From: Bacteriovoracaceae bacterium
Lineage (GTDB): Bacteria; Bdellovibrionota; Bacteriovoracia; Bacteriovoracales; Bacteriovoracaceae
DNA length: 64,000 bases
Reading direction: 5' to 3'
Assembly: GCA_020630335.1 (NCBI GenBank)
Contig: JAHDBN010000005.1
Location: 78,467 to 142,466, forward strand
Shown here one piece after another: positions 26,436 through 35,244 of the stretch (the stretch's first letter is position 1; each line of letters opens with the position of its first letter). The position numbers and the translations under genes were made by a program. A model generated the notes under the pieces. It made no database searches. It was not told the DNA's origin and saw nothing but the letters and a program-made list of their open reading frames with translations.

Positions 26436-28278
26436 AATTGAGTTGTCTCCTTTTCTTTTAGATGAAAGAGGATGGCGCATTGAAATTCTAAAAGATCAAA
26501 TGATCATTGGTTCTGCAAATGGTGCAGACATTAGGATTTCTACTGGTAGTGAATTAACTTACGATGCAATATTAGTAAAGAATGCTAATGAATTTACTAT
26601 TACTAAAACCAACCCGTCTTCGGTTTTAAAAGTTAATGGAGAATTGGTACAATCTCAAGCTTTAAAACAAGGAGATGAGATTTCTATCAGAGAAACTATC
26701 TTTGTTTTACATACACCATCATCAGATTCGAGTAAAGATCTTGGGAAGAGCAAGTTGAAGTTGGTAGAAAATGAACGAGAATTAAACTCTAATGAGTTAG
26801 AAAATAAAGCGAATTTTTCATATATTGATAATGAATATTGTGATTTGGATTTCTCTTCAAAAGAAGCTTTGAAACCTCAGATAGCAATAATGTCGACTGC
26901 TTTAGATGCAGATAATTTCATCGACTCAGAACTTCTTGAGCCAATCGAGTTATTCAGCGAAGGAAAATCTTTCACTGAGAATTCTATTCTAGAAATCATT
27001 TTCTCTACTCATGGAAATATTTTAAGCTTTGATTCTTTGCCTTTAAAAGAAGTCGAGAAACAACAAAGATTTTTCTCAAGAGAGCTTTTGAGTTACTTAA
27101 AAGTTGAGAAAAACTTTAAGCTCGTAGAAAGACAAGATAAAACCTTTGTTGTGAACTTACCTCCCGGGTTTGTGCTTGACTCACAATCAAAAGAGCTTTC
27201 TCAAGATAATACTGTAGTCCTGAGAAAAGAATTTAACCAGATAACTTTAAAGCTAGGAAAAGAAATAGGTGCGATAAAATTTATTCCTAGCTCCATTAGA
27301 ACAATGCATGAAACTAGAAAAACTTTGATGGTTGCATTGTTATCGTTTTTGCCATTTCTATTACTACTTTTAGTTAATACTCAAAAAATAGAAGAAAAAA
27401 AAGATGAGAAGGTTGTCATATTTAAAAAGAAAATCATTAAAAAGAAAATTAAGTTAACTGAGCCGGTTGCAAATAAGTCAGATGATTCAAAGAATATAGA
27501 TAAAGCTCAGAATAAAGTTGCTAAAAAAGTTTCAGAGAAGAAATCAGAGATTTTCAAGGTGAGCAAAGCTAAGGTGAGTAAGTCTAGAAAGAAAACTCCT
27601 GCTAAAACAACCAAGAAAGTAGTCCGTAACAATAGACCTTCACAAACCATAAGAAGCCAAAAATCTAAAGTTTCTAATAAGCCAAGTACTCCAAAGGTTA
27701 GTCTTGCTTCTAGCTTTAGTAAAATGATGGGTTCTAGCCAAGTGAAATCAAAAAGTTTTGCAAAAAGTACTGGTGGTGCTAGTTCGGGAAGTTCTAGGAA
27801 GTCTGGACTCAATATTGCTAAGAATGGAGCCTTGACGACTGTCGGAGGAGGTATGGCCGTTGGTAAGCTATCAAACTCAGGTCAATTTGGTTCAGGAAAA
27901 GGTTTTAAATCAAAAGGTTTAGGTAAGAGTAATTTTAATTCCGCTTTTACTAGATCTAAAACAGTTGTACTGGGATCATTAGATCCTAAAATTATTGATA
28001 GAATATTAAGAGAACATATGCCTCAATTTAGACATTGTTATCAAGGTGAATTAAGTAGAAATGCTAATGCCCGAGGAAGTATAAATATGGATTTTACAAT
28101 AGGTTCATCAGGAAGAGTTTCAGCTACAAATTCTTCAGCAGGTGGAAATATCTCTAGAAAAACTACTGGCTGTATTGATAGTGTTCTTAGTAGAATTCAG
28201 TTCCCTGCGCCAAAAGGTGGAGGAGTTGTTGATGTTACTAAGCCATTAAGCTTTTCTGCTTCAAGTGTTAAGATTTAA
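26416..28278 (+). CDS. FHA domain, transmembrane, AgmX/PglI C-terminal domain protein (GltG-like)
   Basis: A 620-residue single-pass inner-membrane protein. The N terminus (about 20-100) is an FHA-type beta-sandwich for phosphothreonine recognition (IIGSANGADIRIS core). One membrane segment lies at about 303-321. The periplasmic part begins with a long Lys/Ser-rich spacer (330-520). It ends with an AgmX/PglI C-terminal domain (about 525-615) with the typical HMPQFRHCYQGEL and a second cysteine in KTTGCIDSVLSRIQFPAP, a TonB-like fold with paired Cys. This domain order matches GltG/GltJ of the myxobacterial gliding machine, which link cytoplasm to the envelope scaffold. AGGAGG precedes the ATG; the start overlaps the previous gene by 20 bases. 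Confidence 0.85.
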   Translation: MAQPQVKIELSPFLLDERGWRIEILKDQMIIGSANGADIRISTGSELTYDAILVKNANEFTITKTNPSSVLKVNGELVQSQALKQGDEISIRETIFVLHTPSSDSSKDLGKSKLKLVENERELNSNELENKANFSYIDNEYCDLDFSSKEALKPQIAIMSTALDADNFIDSELLEPIELFSEGKSFTENSILEIIFSTHGNILSFDSLPLKEVEKQQRFFSRELLSYLKVEKNFKLVERQDKTFVVNLPPGFVLDSQSKELSQDNTVVLRKEFNQITLKLGKEIGAIKFIPSSIRTMHETRKTLMVALLSFLPFLLLLLVNTQKIEEKKDEKVVIFKKKIIKKKIKLTEPVANKSDDSKNIDKAQNKVAKKVSEKKSEIFKVSKAKVSKSRKKTPAKTTKKVVRNNRPSQTIRSQKSKVSNKPSTPKVSLASSFSKMMGSSQVKSKSFAKSTGGASSGSSRKSGLNIAKNGALTTVGGGMAVGKLSNSGQFGSGKGFKSKGLGKSNFNSAFTRSKTVVLGSLDPKIIDRILREHMPQFRHCYQGELSRNANARGSINMDFTIGSSGRVSATNSSAGGNISRKTTGCIDSVLSRIQFPAPKGGGVVDVTKPLSFSASSVKI

Positions 28279-28281
28279 TAC

Positions 28282-28524
28282 TTGAAATTCGACTTAGACT
28301 TTTCAAGTCTGTCTTTCTTAGAAGATAGAAATAAAATTCTTGAGATGATTGCAAAGAAAATTCAATTGGTTTATGAAGAAGATCCCTCGAAGTTTTATGA
28401 TTTCTTATATCGATTTGACTTACCAGAAGAGAAAGTACTCCAGTATTTAGAAGGCTCCAGCGATTATCTGAAAATTTCGGCTTTAATATGGGATAGACAG
28501 ATAAAAAAAATGCAGAATTGGTAA
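28282..28524 (+). CDS. small conserved-looking cytoplasmic protein, possible frameshift at its end
   Basis: An 80-residue acidic protein starting at TTG three bases after the previous stop, so probably translationally coupled. It reads as a soluble helical protein (EDPSKFYDFLYRFDLPEEKV, then an ALIWDRQ segment near the end). Proteins with similar short sequence are familiar from other phyla, but I cannot name the family. The frame ends shortly after a run of eight A (28503-28510). One base on, the next frame stays open to a stop at 28607-28609 with plausible coding sequence; skipping one base in the A run would add about 28 residues. Either slippage, a sequencing error, or a real short end. 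Confidence 0.6.
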   Translation: MKFDLDFSSLSFLEDRNKILEMIAKKIQLVYEEDPSKFYDFLYRFDLPEEKVLQYLEGSSDYLKISALIWDRQIKKMQNW

Positions 28525-28640
28525 AAGAGAAGTATTCAAAATTTCTCAAGAAGAATTATCTGGCAGAAGCATCATTCCTAAAGTTCTTCTGATAAAAGCC
28601 GTAAAGTAATAAAATCATTAATTATGTTTTGGAGGCATAA

Positions 28641-29669
28641 ATGAAGTATTTGCTAATCTTAGGTTTATTATTATCTTGTATGAATCAGCGAGAAGGTTCT
28701 TCAACGACAGAAGTTGCTTTCCAGATGGATACAAATGCAGCGATACATGCTAGCGAATCATTGTCTTCCAAAGTCGATGCTTTGAGTCTGGAGACTGATT
28801 TTATATTAAATAGAGATGCAGAACTTGTCGAAGTAACGCAAACTCGGCATGCCTTATTAAGTGATGAGAGTTTAATAGTGTTGGATTCGTTAGGTGAAGA
28901 TGAATCTCAAGATGCAGTAAAAGTTTTAGTTTTGAGTAGAAGCGATAATGGATCAATGAAATCCTTGCTTGTTGCTAGTGATGATGACGGAGCAAGAGAT
29001 GAGGTTAAAGATCTATTAACAGATAATGAAAAAGCAGATGATATTAGATCAGCACTTTCTAAAGATATGCTAGGAAAAATCATTGATCATTTAAAAAACA
29101 AGATACCAGTAGATTTCCCTGATAATAAAGAAGATTTTGAAATTATTTTAGAATTGTTATTAGCAGGAGATTTAGAACTTGCAATAAAAGAAGTAGAGAA
29201 GTTGATAGAGAAATTTAAAGAAGATCCTGATCTTAATGAAGCTCTAATTACACGATTAGAAGGATTGAAAAAAAGATTGGAATTTGTAGGGCAAGATGAT
29301 GTTGATGTAGATCCGAAAGATAATAAAGGCAATCAGTTAAGTCCCAACCTAGATCCTAAAGATGTTCGAGAATGTGATAAAGCGATAAAAGAGAAGTTAA
29401 TCGAAAAATTCGAAGCAGGTGAAATTACAGAAGATGAGCTTGAAAGATTTATCGAACGATGCAAAGAAGGTGGTATTGATGCATCAGATATTTCGGGATC
29501 AGGAAAAGACAAGAATGGTAAAGGACCAACTTTTTCTCCTAATGCACCTGGAGCTAAAAACTGTCCTCCTGAAATTGAAAAACAGCTGATCGCACAGTTT
29601 GAGGCCGGGAAAATTAATCAAGATGAACTTGAAGATTTAAAAAAGCAGTGCTTGGATAGGCAAAAATAG
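28641..29669 (+). CDS. acidic lipoprotein with a Cys-flanked helical repeat
   Basis: A 342-residue lipoprotein (Cys13 in LLSC) with TTGGAGG before the ATG. It is very acidic (Asp/Glu-rich). The C-terminal third holds two copies of a unit of about 35 residues with the pattern C-x-x-x-I-x-x-x-L-I-x-x-F-E-A-G-x-I-x-x-D-E-L-E, ending in a second cysteine. The first copy is at about 243-280, the second at about 314-338. The copies are joined by a Gly/Pro/Asn linker. The paired Cys suggest a small disulfide-clamped helical hairpin. It is separated from the Glt-like cluster by 116 bases. Function unknown. Confidence 0.65.
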   Translation: MKYLLILGLLLSCMNQREGSSTTEVAFQMDTNAAIHASESLSSKVDALSLETDFILNRDAELVEVTQTRHALLSDESLIVLDSLGEDESQDAVKVLVLSRSDNGSMKSLLVASDDDGARDEVKDLLTDNEKADDIRSALSKDMLGKIIDHLKNKIPVDFPDNKEDFEIILELLLAGDLELAIKEVEKLIEKFKEDPDLNEALITRLEGLKKRLEFVGQDDVDVDPKDNKGNQLSPNLDPKDVRECDKAIKEKLIEKFEAGEITEDELERFIERCKEGGIDASDISGSGKDKNGKGPTFSPNAPGAKNCPPEIEKQLIAQFEAGKINQDELEDLKKQCLDRQK

Positions 29670-29671
29670 GA

Positions 29672-29697
29672 TTAGAGTTTTATATTAAAAACTCTAA
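29672..29697 (+). terminator. hairpin after the repeat lipoprotein gene
   Basis: A 10-bp perfect stem (TTAGAGTTTT at 29672-29681 with its complement at 29688-29697) with a 6-base loop, two bases after the stop codon. There is no T tract, so it is a likely but unproven terminator. The 190 bases that follow, up to 29889, hold no recognisable gene. Confidence 0.5.
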
Positions 29698-29889
29698 AAT
29701 CTACGATCTGTTTAATAAAATATTACCCTAAGCTATTTACATATATTTATCCTTAATAAGAAAACTCATATCAAATGTTGCCAACTTTCTAAGGCATAAG
29801 CAAAGGCTATGTTCTTACCTAACTACCTAAATATACGAGCATAAGCACTTTTCTTTCGAGATAGATGATATTGAGAATAAAATGAGAGG

Positions 29890-32800
29890 ATGTGGAAATT
29901 AAAAATTATATATGTATTGCTGAACTTATGCCTGCTAATTTCATGTGGAAATGACACTCTTGTTAAAAAAACAAAAAATGATGATCTGTACGCTCATGAA
30001 AAGAAATTTGATAGGAAAAACGCTGTGGCTCTTTCGTCATTGGTCACAGACAAGATAGATGGGTTGGCTAAAGATAAACATAATGAATTAAAAGTTGATC
30101 TACTTATACCAGCAGGTGTAGTTGCCTATCTAGATAAAAGTCTAAACGTTTCTAGCATTACGATTAAAGGTGAGTTGCATTGTGATCAGGATTCTGCAGA
30201 TGATTTAATTGAATTAAAAGTATATTTTCTTATGATCAATCAAGGTGTATTTCAATGTGGGACTAATACAAAACCTTATTTGAAAAAATTCATTATATCA
30301 CTCAAGGATCATCCCACAATAAAGCCTCCTAATCACATGTACAGAGGAATAGTCGTCAATAATGGAGGCCAGCTAATTTTAAATGGAAGTTTACGAAAAT
30401 CTGGCTGGGTAAAGCTAAAGGAGACTGCTAAAGTTGGAGATCAATATATTGTTGTTGATCAAAAAACTGGTATAGAAAGTTTTCCAGTACCATCTCCTGC
30501 GAGTACTTCTTTTTCTAAAATTAGTAACGCTAGTTCGCTAGATGTACCAAAAAAGAAGAGCAAGTTTTCAATAGGTGATGAGATTGTAATTGGTCCGACA
30601 GGATATAATTACGAAGAAGCAGAAAAATTTAAGATTATTCAAATAGATCCCTTGAATTTTAATAAGCTTTATCTTGATAAAACTATTAAATATCAACATT
30701 GGGGAGAAAAAGAAGAATTAATATCTCTAAGTAGAGGAAAGATTAATCTTGATGAGAGAGCAGAAGTTGCTAACCTAACGAGAAGTATTGTTATTCAGGC
30801 TGAAGAAAAAAATGATGAAGTTGATGTATCAGAGTTAGGAGGCCACGTAATGGTTCATGCTTCAGGTAAAGCATTCATAAGCGCGGTAGAGTTCTTTAAA
30901 ATGGGGCAAGCTGGTATAATGGGACGGTATCCTTTTCATTGGCATCTTTCTGGTAATGTAGATTCACAATACATCCGAAATTCAAGTATACATAGTAGCT
31001 TTCAAAGGTGTGTGGTTATACATCGAACTGATTACGCACGAGTTCAAAACAATGTATGCTACGATTTTAAAGGACATGGCTATTTCCTAGAGGATGGTAA
31101 TGAAATTAAAAATAAAATTATTCGCAATTTGGCAATAAAAGCGAAACATCCAAGTTCTGGTAAAGTTTTACTTCATTCAGAGCATCCTGAGCATTCAGAA
31201 AGTTCAGGCAGGTTTCCATCTGTCTCAAGTTTTTGGATCAGTAATCCACAAAACACTGTTATGTTTAATGTTTCATCGGGATCGGTAGGAACAGGTTTTT
31301 GGATGTCATTTGAAGATGAAGTGAAAGATCCTAGTACTGGAGAACTACTCGCAACACCTCGTACAGAGAATACCGATGCGTTTAATTATAATGTTGCTCA
31401 TGCTAGTGAAGTTGGCATGTCTTGGGATGGGGCAAGGAATTGGCAGAATGCGAATAATCCTAATAATCCTAATGATCGACTCTTGAGTTCCTCTCATTAT
31501 AGACCAGGAACAACACCATACTTTAAAGGTTTAGTTGTATACAAAAACTACCTAACGGGAATATATTTTAGAGGTCAAACCGTAGTTTTTGAAAATACGA
31601 TATTAGCAGATAACGGTTGGTCGGCATGGGTCAATGCTAACCAGGTTTTTTATAAGTCTTCTTTTGTGGGGAAAACTCTAAATCATTTTGATGAAATGGA
31701 TGATTTCTTTTATTCGCATCCAAGAATGAGAGCTGGTAGATATAGGCGAACAGGAGCAGTCATATATGATGGACCTTTAGAAGTACACGACTCTGATTTT
31801 TTTAATTTTTCAATAGAACCACAAGAATACACGTTGGAAAATGGTTTAACTCGAAACAGTACCTATGTTCCATTTACAGCAACAGGTGGGTCTACAAAAT
31901 ATACTAATTTTGTGAGTGGATTACATTTCTCACCTGATCCCATTCATCGTATTCATTTAAAAGACCCTGTTTTAAGAGATTTTAATAATTTTTTAGATAC
32001 AAATTGGCGAGAGCGATCTTTTTTAGGCATTACAACGATTAGAGATTTAGATGGATCTTTGGTAGGGAATTCAGGTGGAGAGCAGATGATAGTTTCAAAT
32101 CAATCTTTAGGTTTAATAGATAACTATCAGTGCTCGGATGGGGGAGAACGGTTACACAATTTTGTAGTCTGTGAAAAGAATTACAACGATGGAATTATTT
32201 ACTTTCGTAGAGAGAGTTATTGGACTACACCTTTTGTGGTCAGAAGAAGTGATGGTGTATTCAATTACCCAATGGAATCTTGGCAAGATGTGAAAGGAAA
32301 TTTCCCCAATAATTCGTTTGCTGTCGCTGACGATGAAGAGTTAACATATGAACTCTTACCCAATAGAGAATATCACTACCCATTTGCTAATTTAAACAGA
32401 GCGGTCATGTCTTTTAATGCAGAAAAAGAAACCTTTAAAGGACCTATTGTTAAAATACTTTCTTATGGTAAAAACTGTAGATTAGAAAACGGCGCAGAAA
32501 ATATTATAGACGCTGTACCTGAGAAAGTGGCTTCTGTAGCAGCTCTTAAAGAAGCAACTCAAACATCTTATGTTTCAATAGGAAATGATTTATATGTAAA
32601 AATTTTTACTACTCAAAAAAATGGTAACATTTCTGATGATTCTGTTTTCTTTGCAAAAGCTCGTCGTCATGGTGGAAATTATCGAATTACATGTGATGAT
32701 GAAGAAATTGATAAAGTAGTTAAAGGTGTTGTCGAGAATATTGAAAAAACAGATTCTCACACAATTGTTACTGGTTGGGCCTGTAATGAGAGAGTTACTT

Positions 32801-33066
32801 CTTCTATTAAAGTTGTTCTTTATGTTGTAGATAATCAAAATGAAGTGACTAAAGTTATATCTGAAGTGCAAAGCAATGAAGCATCAGAACCTGAAATTGC
32901 TATGAAATGTGGAAGTCTCACTGATAATGGACGTAGATATACGTTTTCAATCCCTAATGAAGAATTAATTGGTTTGGAGGGAGGATCATTTAAGGTTAGA
33001 GGAATATCTCAAACAGACGAACCAAGTAGATTTTTGCGTGGTTTGGTTAACTATATTATTGAGTAA
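29890..33066 (+). CDS. large lipoprotein resembling G8/beta-helix (CEMIP/TMEM2-type) proteins
   Basis: A 1058-residue lipoprotein (Cys19 after LLIS). Region about 55-190 looks like a G8 domain (repeated beta strands, IPAGVVAYLD). Region about 290-700 is a right-handed beta helix. The motif YPFHWHLSG (residues 347-355) matches the YPxHFHLxGD hallmark of animal CEMIP/TMEM2. The following stretch repeats that family's order of motifs: YIRNSSIH, F-R-C-V-V-I-H, GHGYFLEDG, then VSSFWISNPQN, GTGFW and YKNYLTGIYFRG. Animal members are hyaluronan-binding or -degrading; the bacterial substrate is unknown. A C-terminal GWAC-type beta domain (about 950-1058) ends it. The ribosome site is weak and close. 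Confidence 0.75.
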   Translation: MWKLKIIYVLLNLCLLISCGNDTLVKKTKNDDLYAHEKKFDRKNAVALSSLVTDKIDGLAKDKHNELKVDLLIPAGVVAYLDKSLNVSSITIKGELHCDQDSADDLIELKVYFLMINQGVFQCGTNTKPYLKKFIISLKDHPTIKPPNHMYRGIVVNNGGQLILNGSLRKSGWVKLKETAKVGDQYIVVDQKTGIESFPVPSPASTSFSKISNASSLDVPKKKSKFSIGDEIVIGPTGYNYEEAEKFKIIQIDPLNFNKLYLDKTIKYQHWGEKEELISLSRGKINLDERAEVANLTRSIVIQAEEKNDEVDVSELGGHVMVHASGKAFISAVEFFKMGQAGIMGRYPFHWHLSGNVDSQYIRNSSIHSSFQRCVVIHRTDYARVQNNVCYDFKGHGYFLEDGNEIKNKIIRNLAIKAKHPSSGKVLLHSEHPEHSESSGRFPSVSSFWISNPQNTVMFNVSSGSVGTGFWMSFEDEVKDPSTGELLATPRTENTDAFNYNVAHASEVGMSWDGARNWQNANNPNNPNDRLLSSSHYRPGTTPYFKGLVVYKNYLTGIYFRGQTVVFENTILADNGWSAWVNANQVFYKSSFVGKTLNHFDEMDDFFYSHPRMRAGRYRRTGAVIYDGPLEVHDSDFFNFSIEPQEYTLENGLTRNSTYVPFTATGGSTKYTNFVSGLHFSPDPIHRIHLKDPVLRDFNNFLDTNWRERSFLGITTIRDLDGSLVGNSGGEQMIVSNQSLGLIDNYQCSDGGERLHNFVVCEKNYNDGIIYFRRESYWTTPFVVRRSDGVFNYPMESWQDVKGNFPNNSFAVADDEELTYELLPNREYHYPFANLNRAVMSFNAEKETFKGPIVKILSYGKNCRLENGAENIIDAVPEKVASVAALKEATQTSYVSIGNDLYVKIFTTQKNGNISDDSVFFAKARRHGGNYRITCDDEEIDKVVKGVVENIEKTDSHTIVTGWACNERVTSSIKVVLYVVDNQNEVTKVISEVQSNEASEPEIAMKCGSLTDNGRRYTFSIPNEELIGLEGGSFKVRGISQTDEPSRFLRGLVNYIIE

Positions 33067-33067
33067 A

Positions 33068-33103
33068 CCTTCTACCCTATAATGACAATTATGTGGTAGA
33101 AGG
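33068..33103 (+). other. hairpin between the G8-type and GH16 genes
   Basis: CCTTCTACC (33068-33076) pairs with GGTAGAAGG (33095-33103). An inner ATAAT/ATTAT stem lies within the loop. It starts just after the stop codon of the G8-type gene and lies 64 bases before the GH16 start. It could be a terminator without T run or a messenger-stability element. Confidence 0.5.
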
Positions 33104-33167
33104 CGTATACCTGAAATCTTTGCATATCTCTACATACAAAATAGTTTTCTTATAAACTAAAAAGGAA

Positions 33168-34559
33168 ATGTATTCCTTTTATTTTATCCCTATTCTTTTC
33201 ATACTATCTTGCTCTCAAATCTCTCAGAACATACAGCGAAAAATTGCACAAACTGAACGAAAAGGCTGGAAAGTTGTTTGGAGTGATGAGTTTGGAGGTA
33301 AAGAAAATATTGGCAATACGGGAGAATCACTCGAATGTTTTGAGAGAGTTCCTGTATGTCATCAAACTTATTCAAATGAAGTACAGTGTCCTGAATTTAC
33401 TGAAAATCTTAAAGATTTAAACAAGTGTAATTGGTCTGTTTTTAATCATTATAATTGGATGGATAGTGATGCAGAAGAAAAGTATAGAATTAATGCTTTC
33501 TCTGCAAATCAAGTGGAAGTAAAAAATGGGATGCTAAATCTCAAGGCTCAGCTGATTTCAAAAGAAAAGTTCCCAACTTGTGGTGCCGTTACAGATCCTA
33601 ATTTAGATAAGACTGCTTGGAATTCAAACTGCCCTATTGAATCAGGAGGCATTTCTTCTCAGCCCAATTCCCTGAATCCTGGATTTTCTCAGCAAGAAGG
33701 ACGATTTGAAGTTAGAGCAAAAATCCCATACGGCTTGGCTTCATGGCCTGCACATTGGTTACTTCCTCAAGGTGGTGGATGGCCTCAACATGGTGAAATT
33801 GATATAATGGAAGCTTGGTATAAAGATGAAGATCATATTTATGGAAATTTTCACACAAGCGGATTAAGCACTGGAAAACATGTTTCTAAAGGTGAAAGTA
33901 TCAAATCGGAACATTCTAAATGGCATGAAGGATTTCATAATTATTTTGTAGAATGGGATTCAGATAGAATTATTTGGGGTGTTGATAACAAGCAATATTT
34001 ATTAATTCGTAAGGGCGAAGAAATAGAAAATGAAAAATGGGAATATTTGAAGCATCCTTTCTTTTTTATATTAAATACCACAGTATCTACTCATCATAAC
34101 CTTGAAAAAAATAAGCCAAGTGATTTTAATGATTTCAAAGACCTAGAGCATCTCATTGATTATGTGCGAGTGTACAAAAAGTGCGAGCTGAACACGCAGG
34201 ATTGCATTGATTTCTCAGCTAATTATTTTAACACAAGCGTGAATAATTATAACAAGAGAACAAGCGGAGTTAATATCACAGTGTATGCTTACCCTATTCC
34301 TATTCAAGCTGGAGGCGAATTAAATGTTGAGTTTAAGCTTGATGATAATTGTAAAAAAATGGAATTATCATTATATGATCAATTTAGAGAGTTAAGAAAA
34401 GTGGATCTTGAGCAACCAGAATTTGTTGCAGGAAAAACTTACTTCGCACAAACCAGAGCCCCTATAACAAATGGAGTGAGTTTTTTGCGCTTCCAAGCTT
34501 CAGATTGTTCTTCCAAACGAAAAACTCAAAAAACTGTAAAGCTTTTAATCTTGGATTGA
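33168..34559 (+). CDS. GH16-family glycoside hydrolase lipoprotein
   Basis: A 463-residue lipoprotein (Cys15 in FILSC). The GH16 catalytic domain covers about residues 33-345. The signature EIDIME follows GWPQHG, giving nucleophile Glu210, Asp212 and acid/base Glu215. Family members cut beta-1,3- or mixed-linked glucans, agar or carrageenan by a retaining mechanism. The active-site spacing EIDIME is that of the laminarinase-like group rather than the agarases with an extra residue. A beta-sandwich C-terminal region (about 370-463) could bind carbohydrate. It follows the G8-type gene and both are lipoproteins, suggesting cell-surface polysaccharide attack. The ATG is very close to its AAGGA site. 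Confidence 0.85.
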   Translation: MYSFYFIPILFILSCSQISQNIQRKIAQTERKGWKVVWSDEFGGKENIGNTGESLECFERVPVCHQTYSNEVQCPEFTENLKDLNKCNWSVFNHYNWMDSDAEEKYRINAFSANQVEVKNGMLNLKAQLISKEKFPTCGAVTDPNLDKTAWNSNCPIESGGISSQPNSLNPGFSQQEGRFEVRAKIPYGLASWPAHWLLPQGGGWPQHGEIDIMEAWYKDEDHIYGNFHTSGLSTGKHVSKGESIKSEHSKWHEGFHNYFVEWDSDRIIWGVDNKQYLLIRKGEEIENEKWEYLKHPFFFILNTTVSTHHNLEKNKPSDFNDFKDLEHLIDYVRVYKKCELNTQDCIDFSANYFNTSVNNYNKRTSGVNITVYAYPIPIQAGGELNVEFKLDDNCKKMELSLYDQFRELRKVDLEQPEFVAGKTYFAQTRAPITNGVSFLRFQASDCSSKRKTQKTVKLLILD

Positions 34560-34668
34560 GAAACGATTTTATTTCACTCTTAAATAAATATACTTTCCTC
34601 TAAATTTCTTAACGACCACTTCGGTAACATGTATCCTTAACAAAATCATTATATGAAGAGGAGAAAAA

Positions 34669-35238
34669 ATGAGAATTTTATCATTTATGACTTTATGTCT
34701 ATTAATGACATCTTGTGGGTTCCAAAGTTTACCAACAGCAAAGAATGATGTTGAAGCTGGTTGGGCCGAAGTTCAAAACCAATATCAAAGAAGAGCTGAC
34801 TTGATTGGAAATTTAGTAGAAACAGTTAAAGGATATGCTAAACATGAAAAAGAAACTTTAGAAGGTGTTATCCAAGCAAGAGCTAACGCAACTAAAACTA
34901 CTTTGAAAGTAGATCAATTAACTCCAGAGACTATGAAAAAATTTGAAGCTGCTCAGCAAGGCTTAACCGGTGCTCTTTCAAAACTTATGATGGTGAGCGA
35001 GCGATATCCTGATCTGAAAGCAAATCAAAACTTTAGAGATCTACAAGCAGAGCTTGCTGGTACTGAAAATAGAATTGCAATTGCTAGGCAGCGGTATATT
35101 GAAATCGTTAATCGGTTTAATAAACTTGTTAGTGTTCCTTTTACATCTTGGACTAACTCTTTAATTTACAAATATGAGAAGAAGCCTCAATTTGAAACGA
35201 AAGCAGCGAACCAAGAAGCACCTAAAGTTCAATTCTAG
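34669..35238 (+). CDS. LemA family lipoprotein
   Basis: A 189-residue LemA-type protein with a lipobox (LMTSC, Cys16). The LemA helical core is clear: VEAGWAEVQNQYQRRADLIGNLVETVKGYAKHE-like region at about 28-60, and RYIEIVNRFN plus FTSW near 140-165. Unlike most LemA proteins, which have an N-terminal membrane helix, this one is predicted to be lipid-anchored. It is followed by two TPM-domain genes, the common LemA-TPM neighbourhood. AGAGGAG precedes the ATG. The role in the envelope is not known. Confidence 0.9.
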   Translation: MRILSFMTLCLLMTSCGFQSLPTAKNDVEAGWAEVQNQYQRRADLIGNLVETVKGYAKHEKETLEGVIQARANATKTTLKVDQLTPETMKKFEAAQQGLTGALSKLMMVSERYPDLKANQNFRDLQAELAGTENRIAIARQRYIEIVNRFNKLVSVPFTSWTNSLIYKYEKKPQFETKAANQEAPKVQF

Positions 35239-35244
35239 TTTTAA

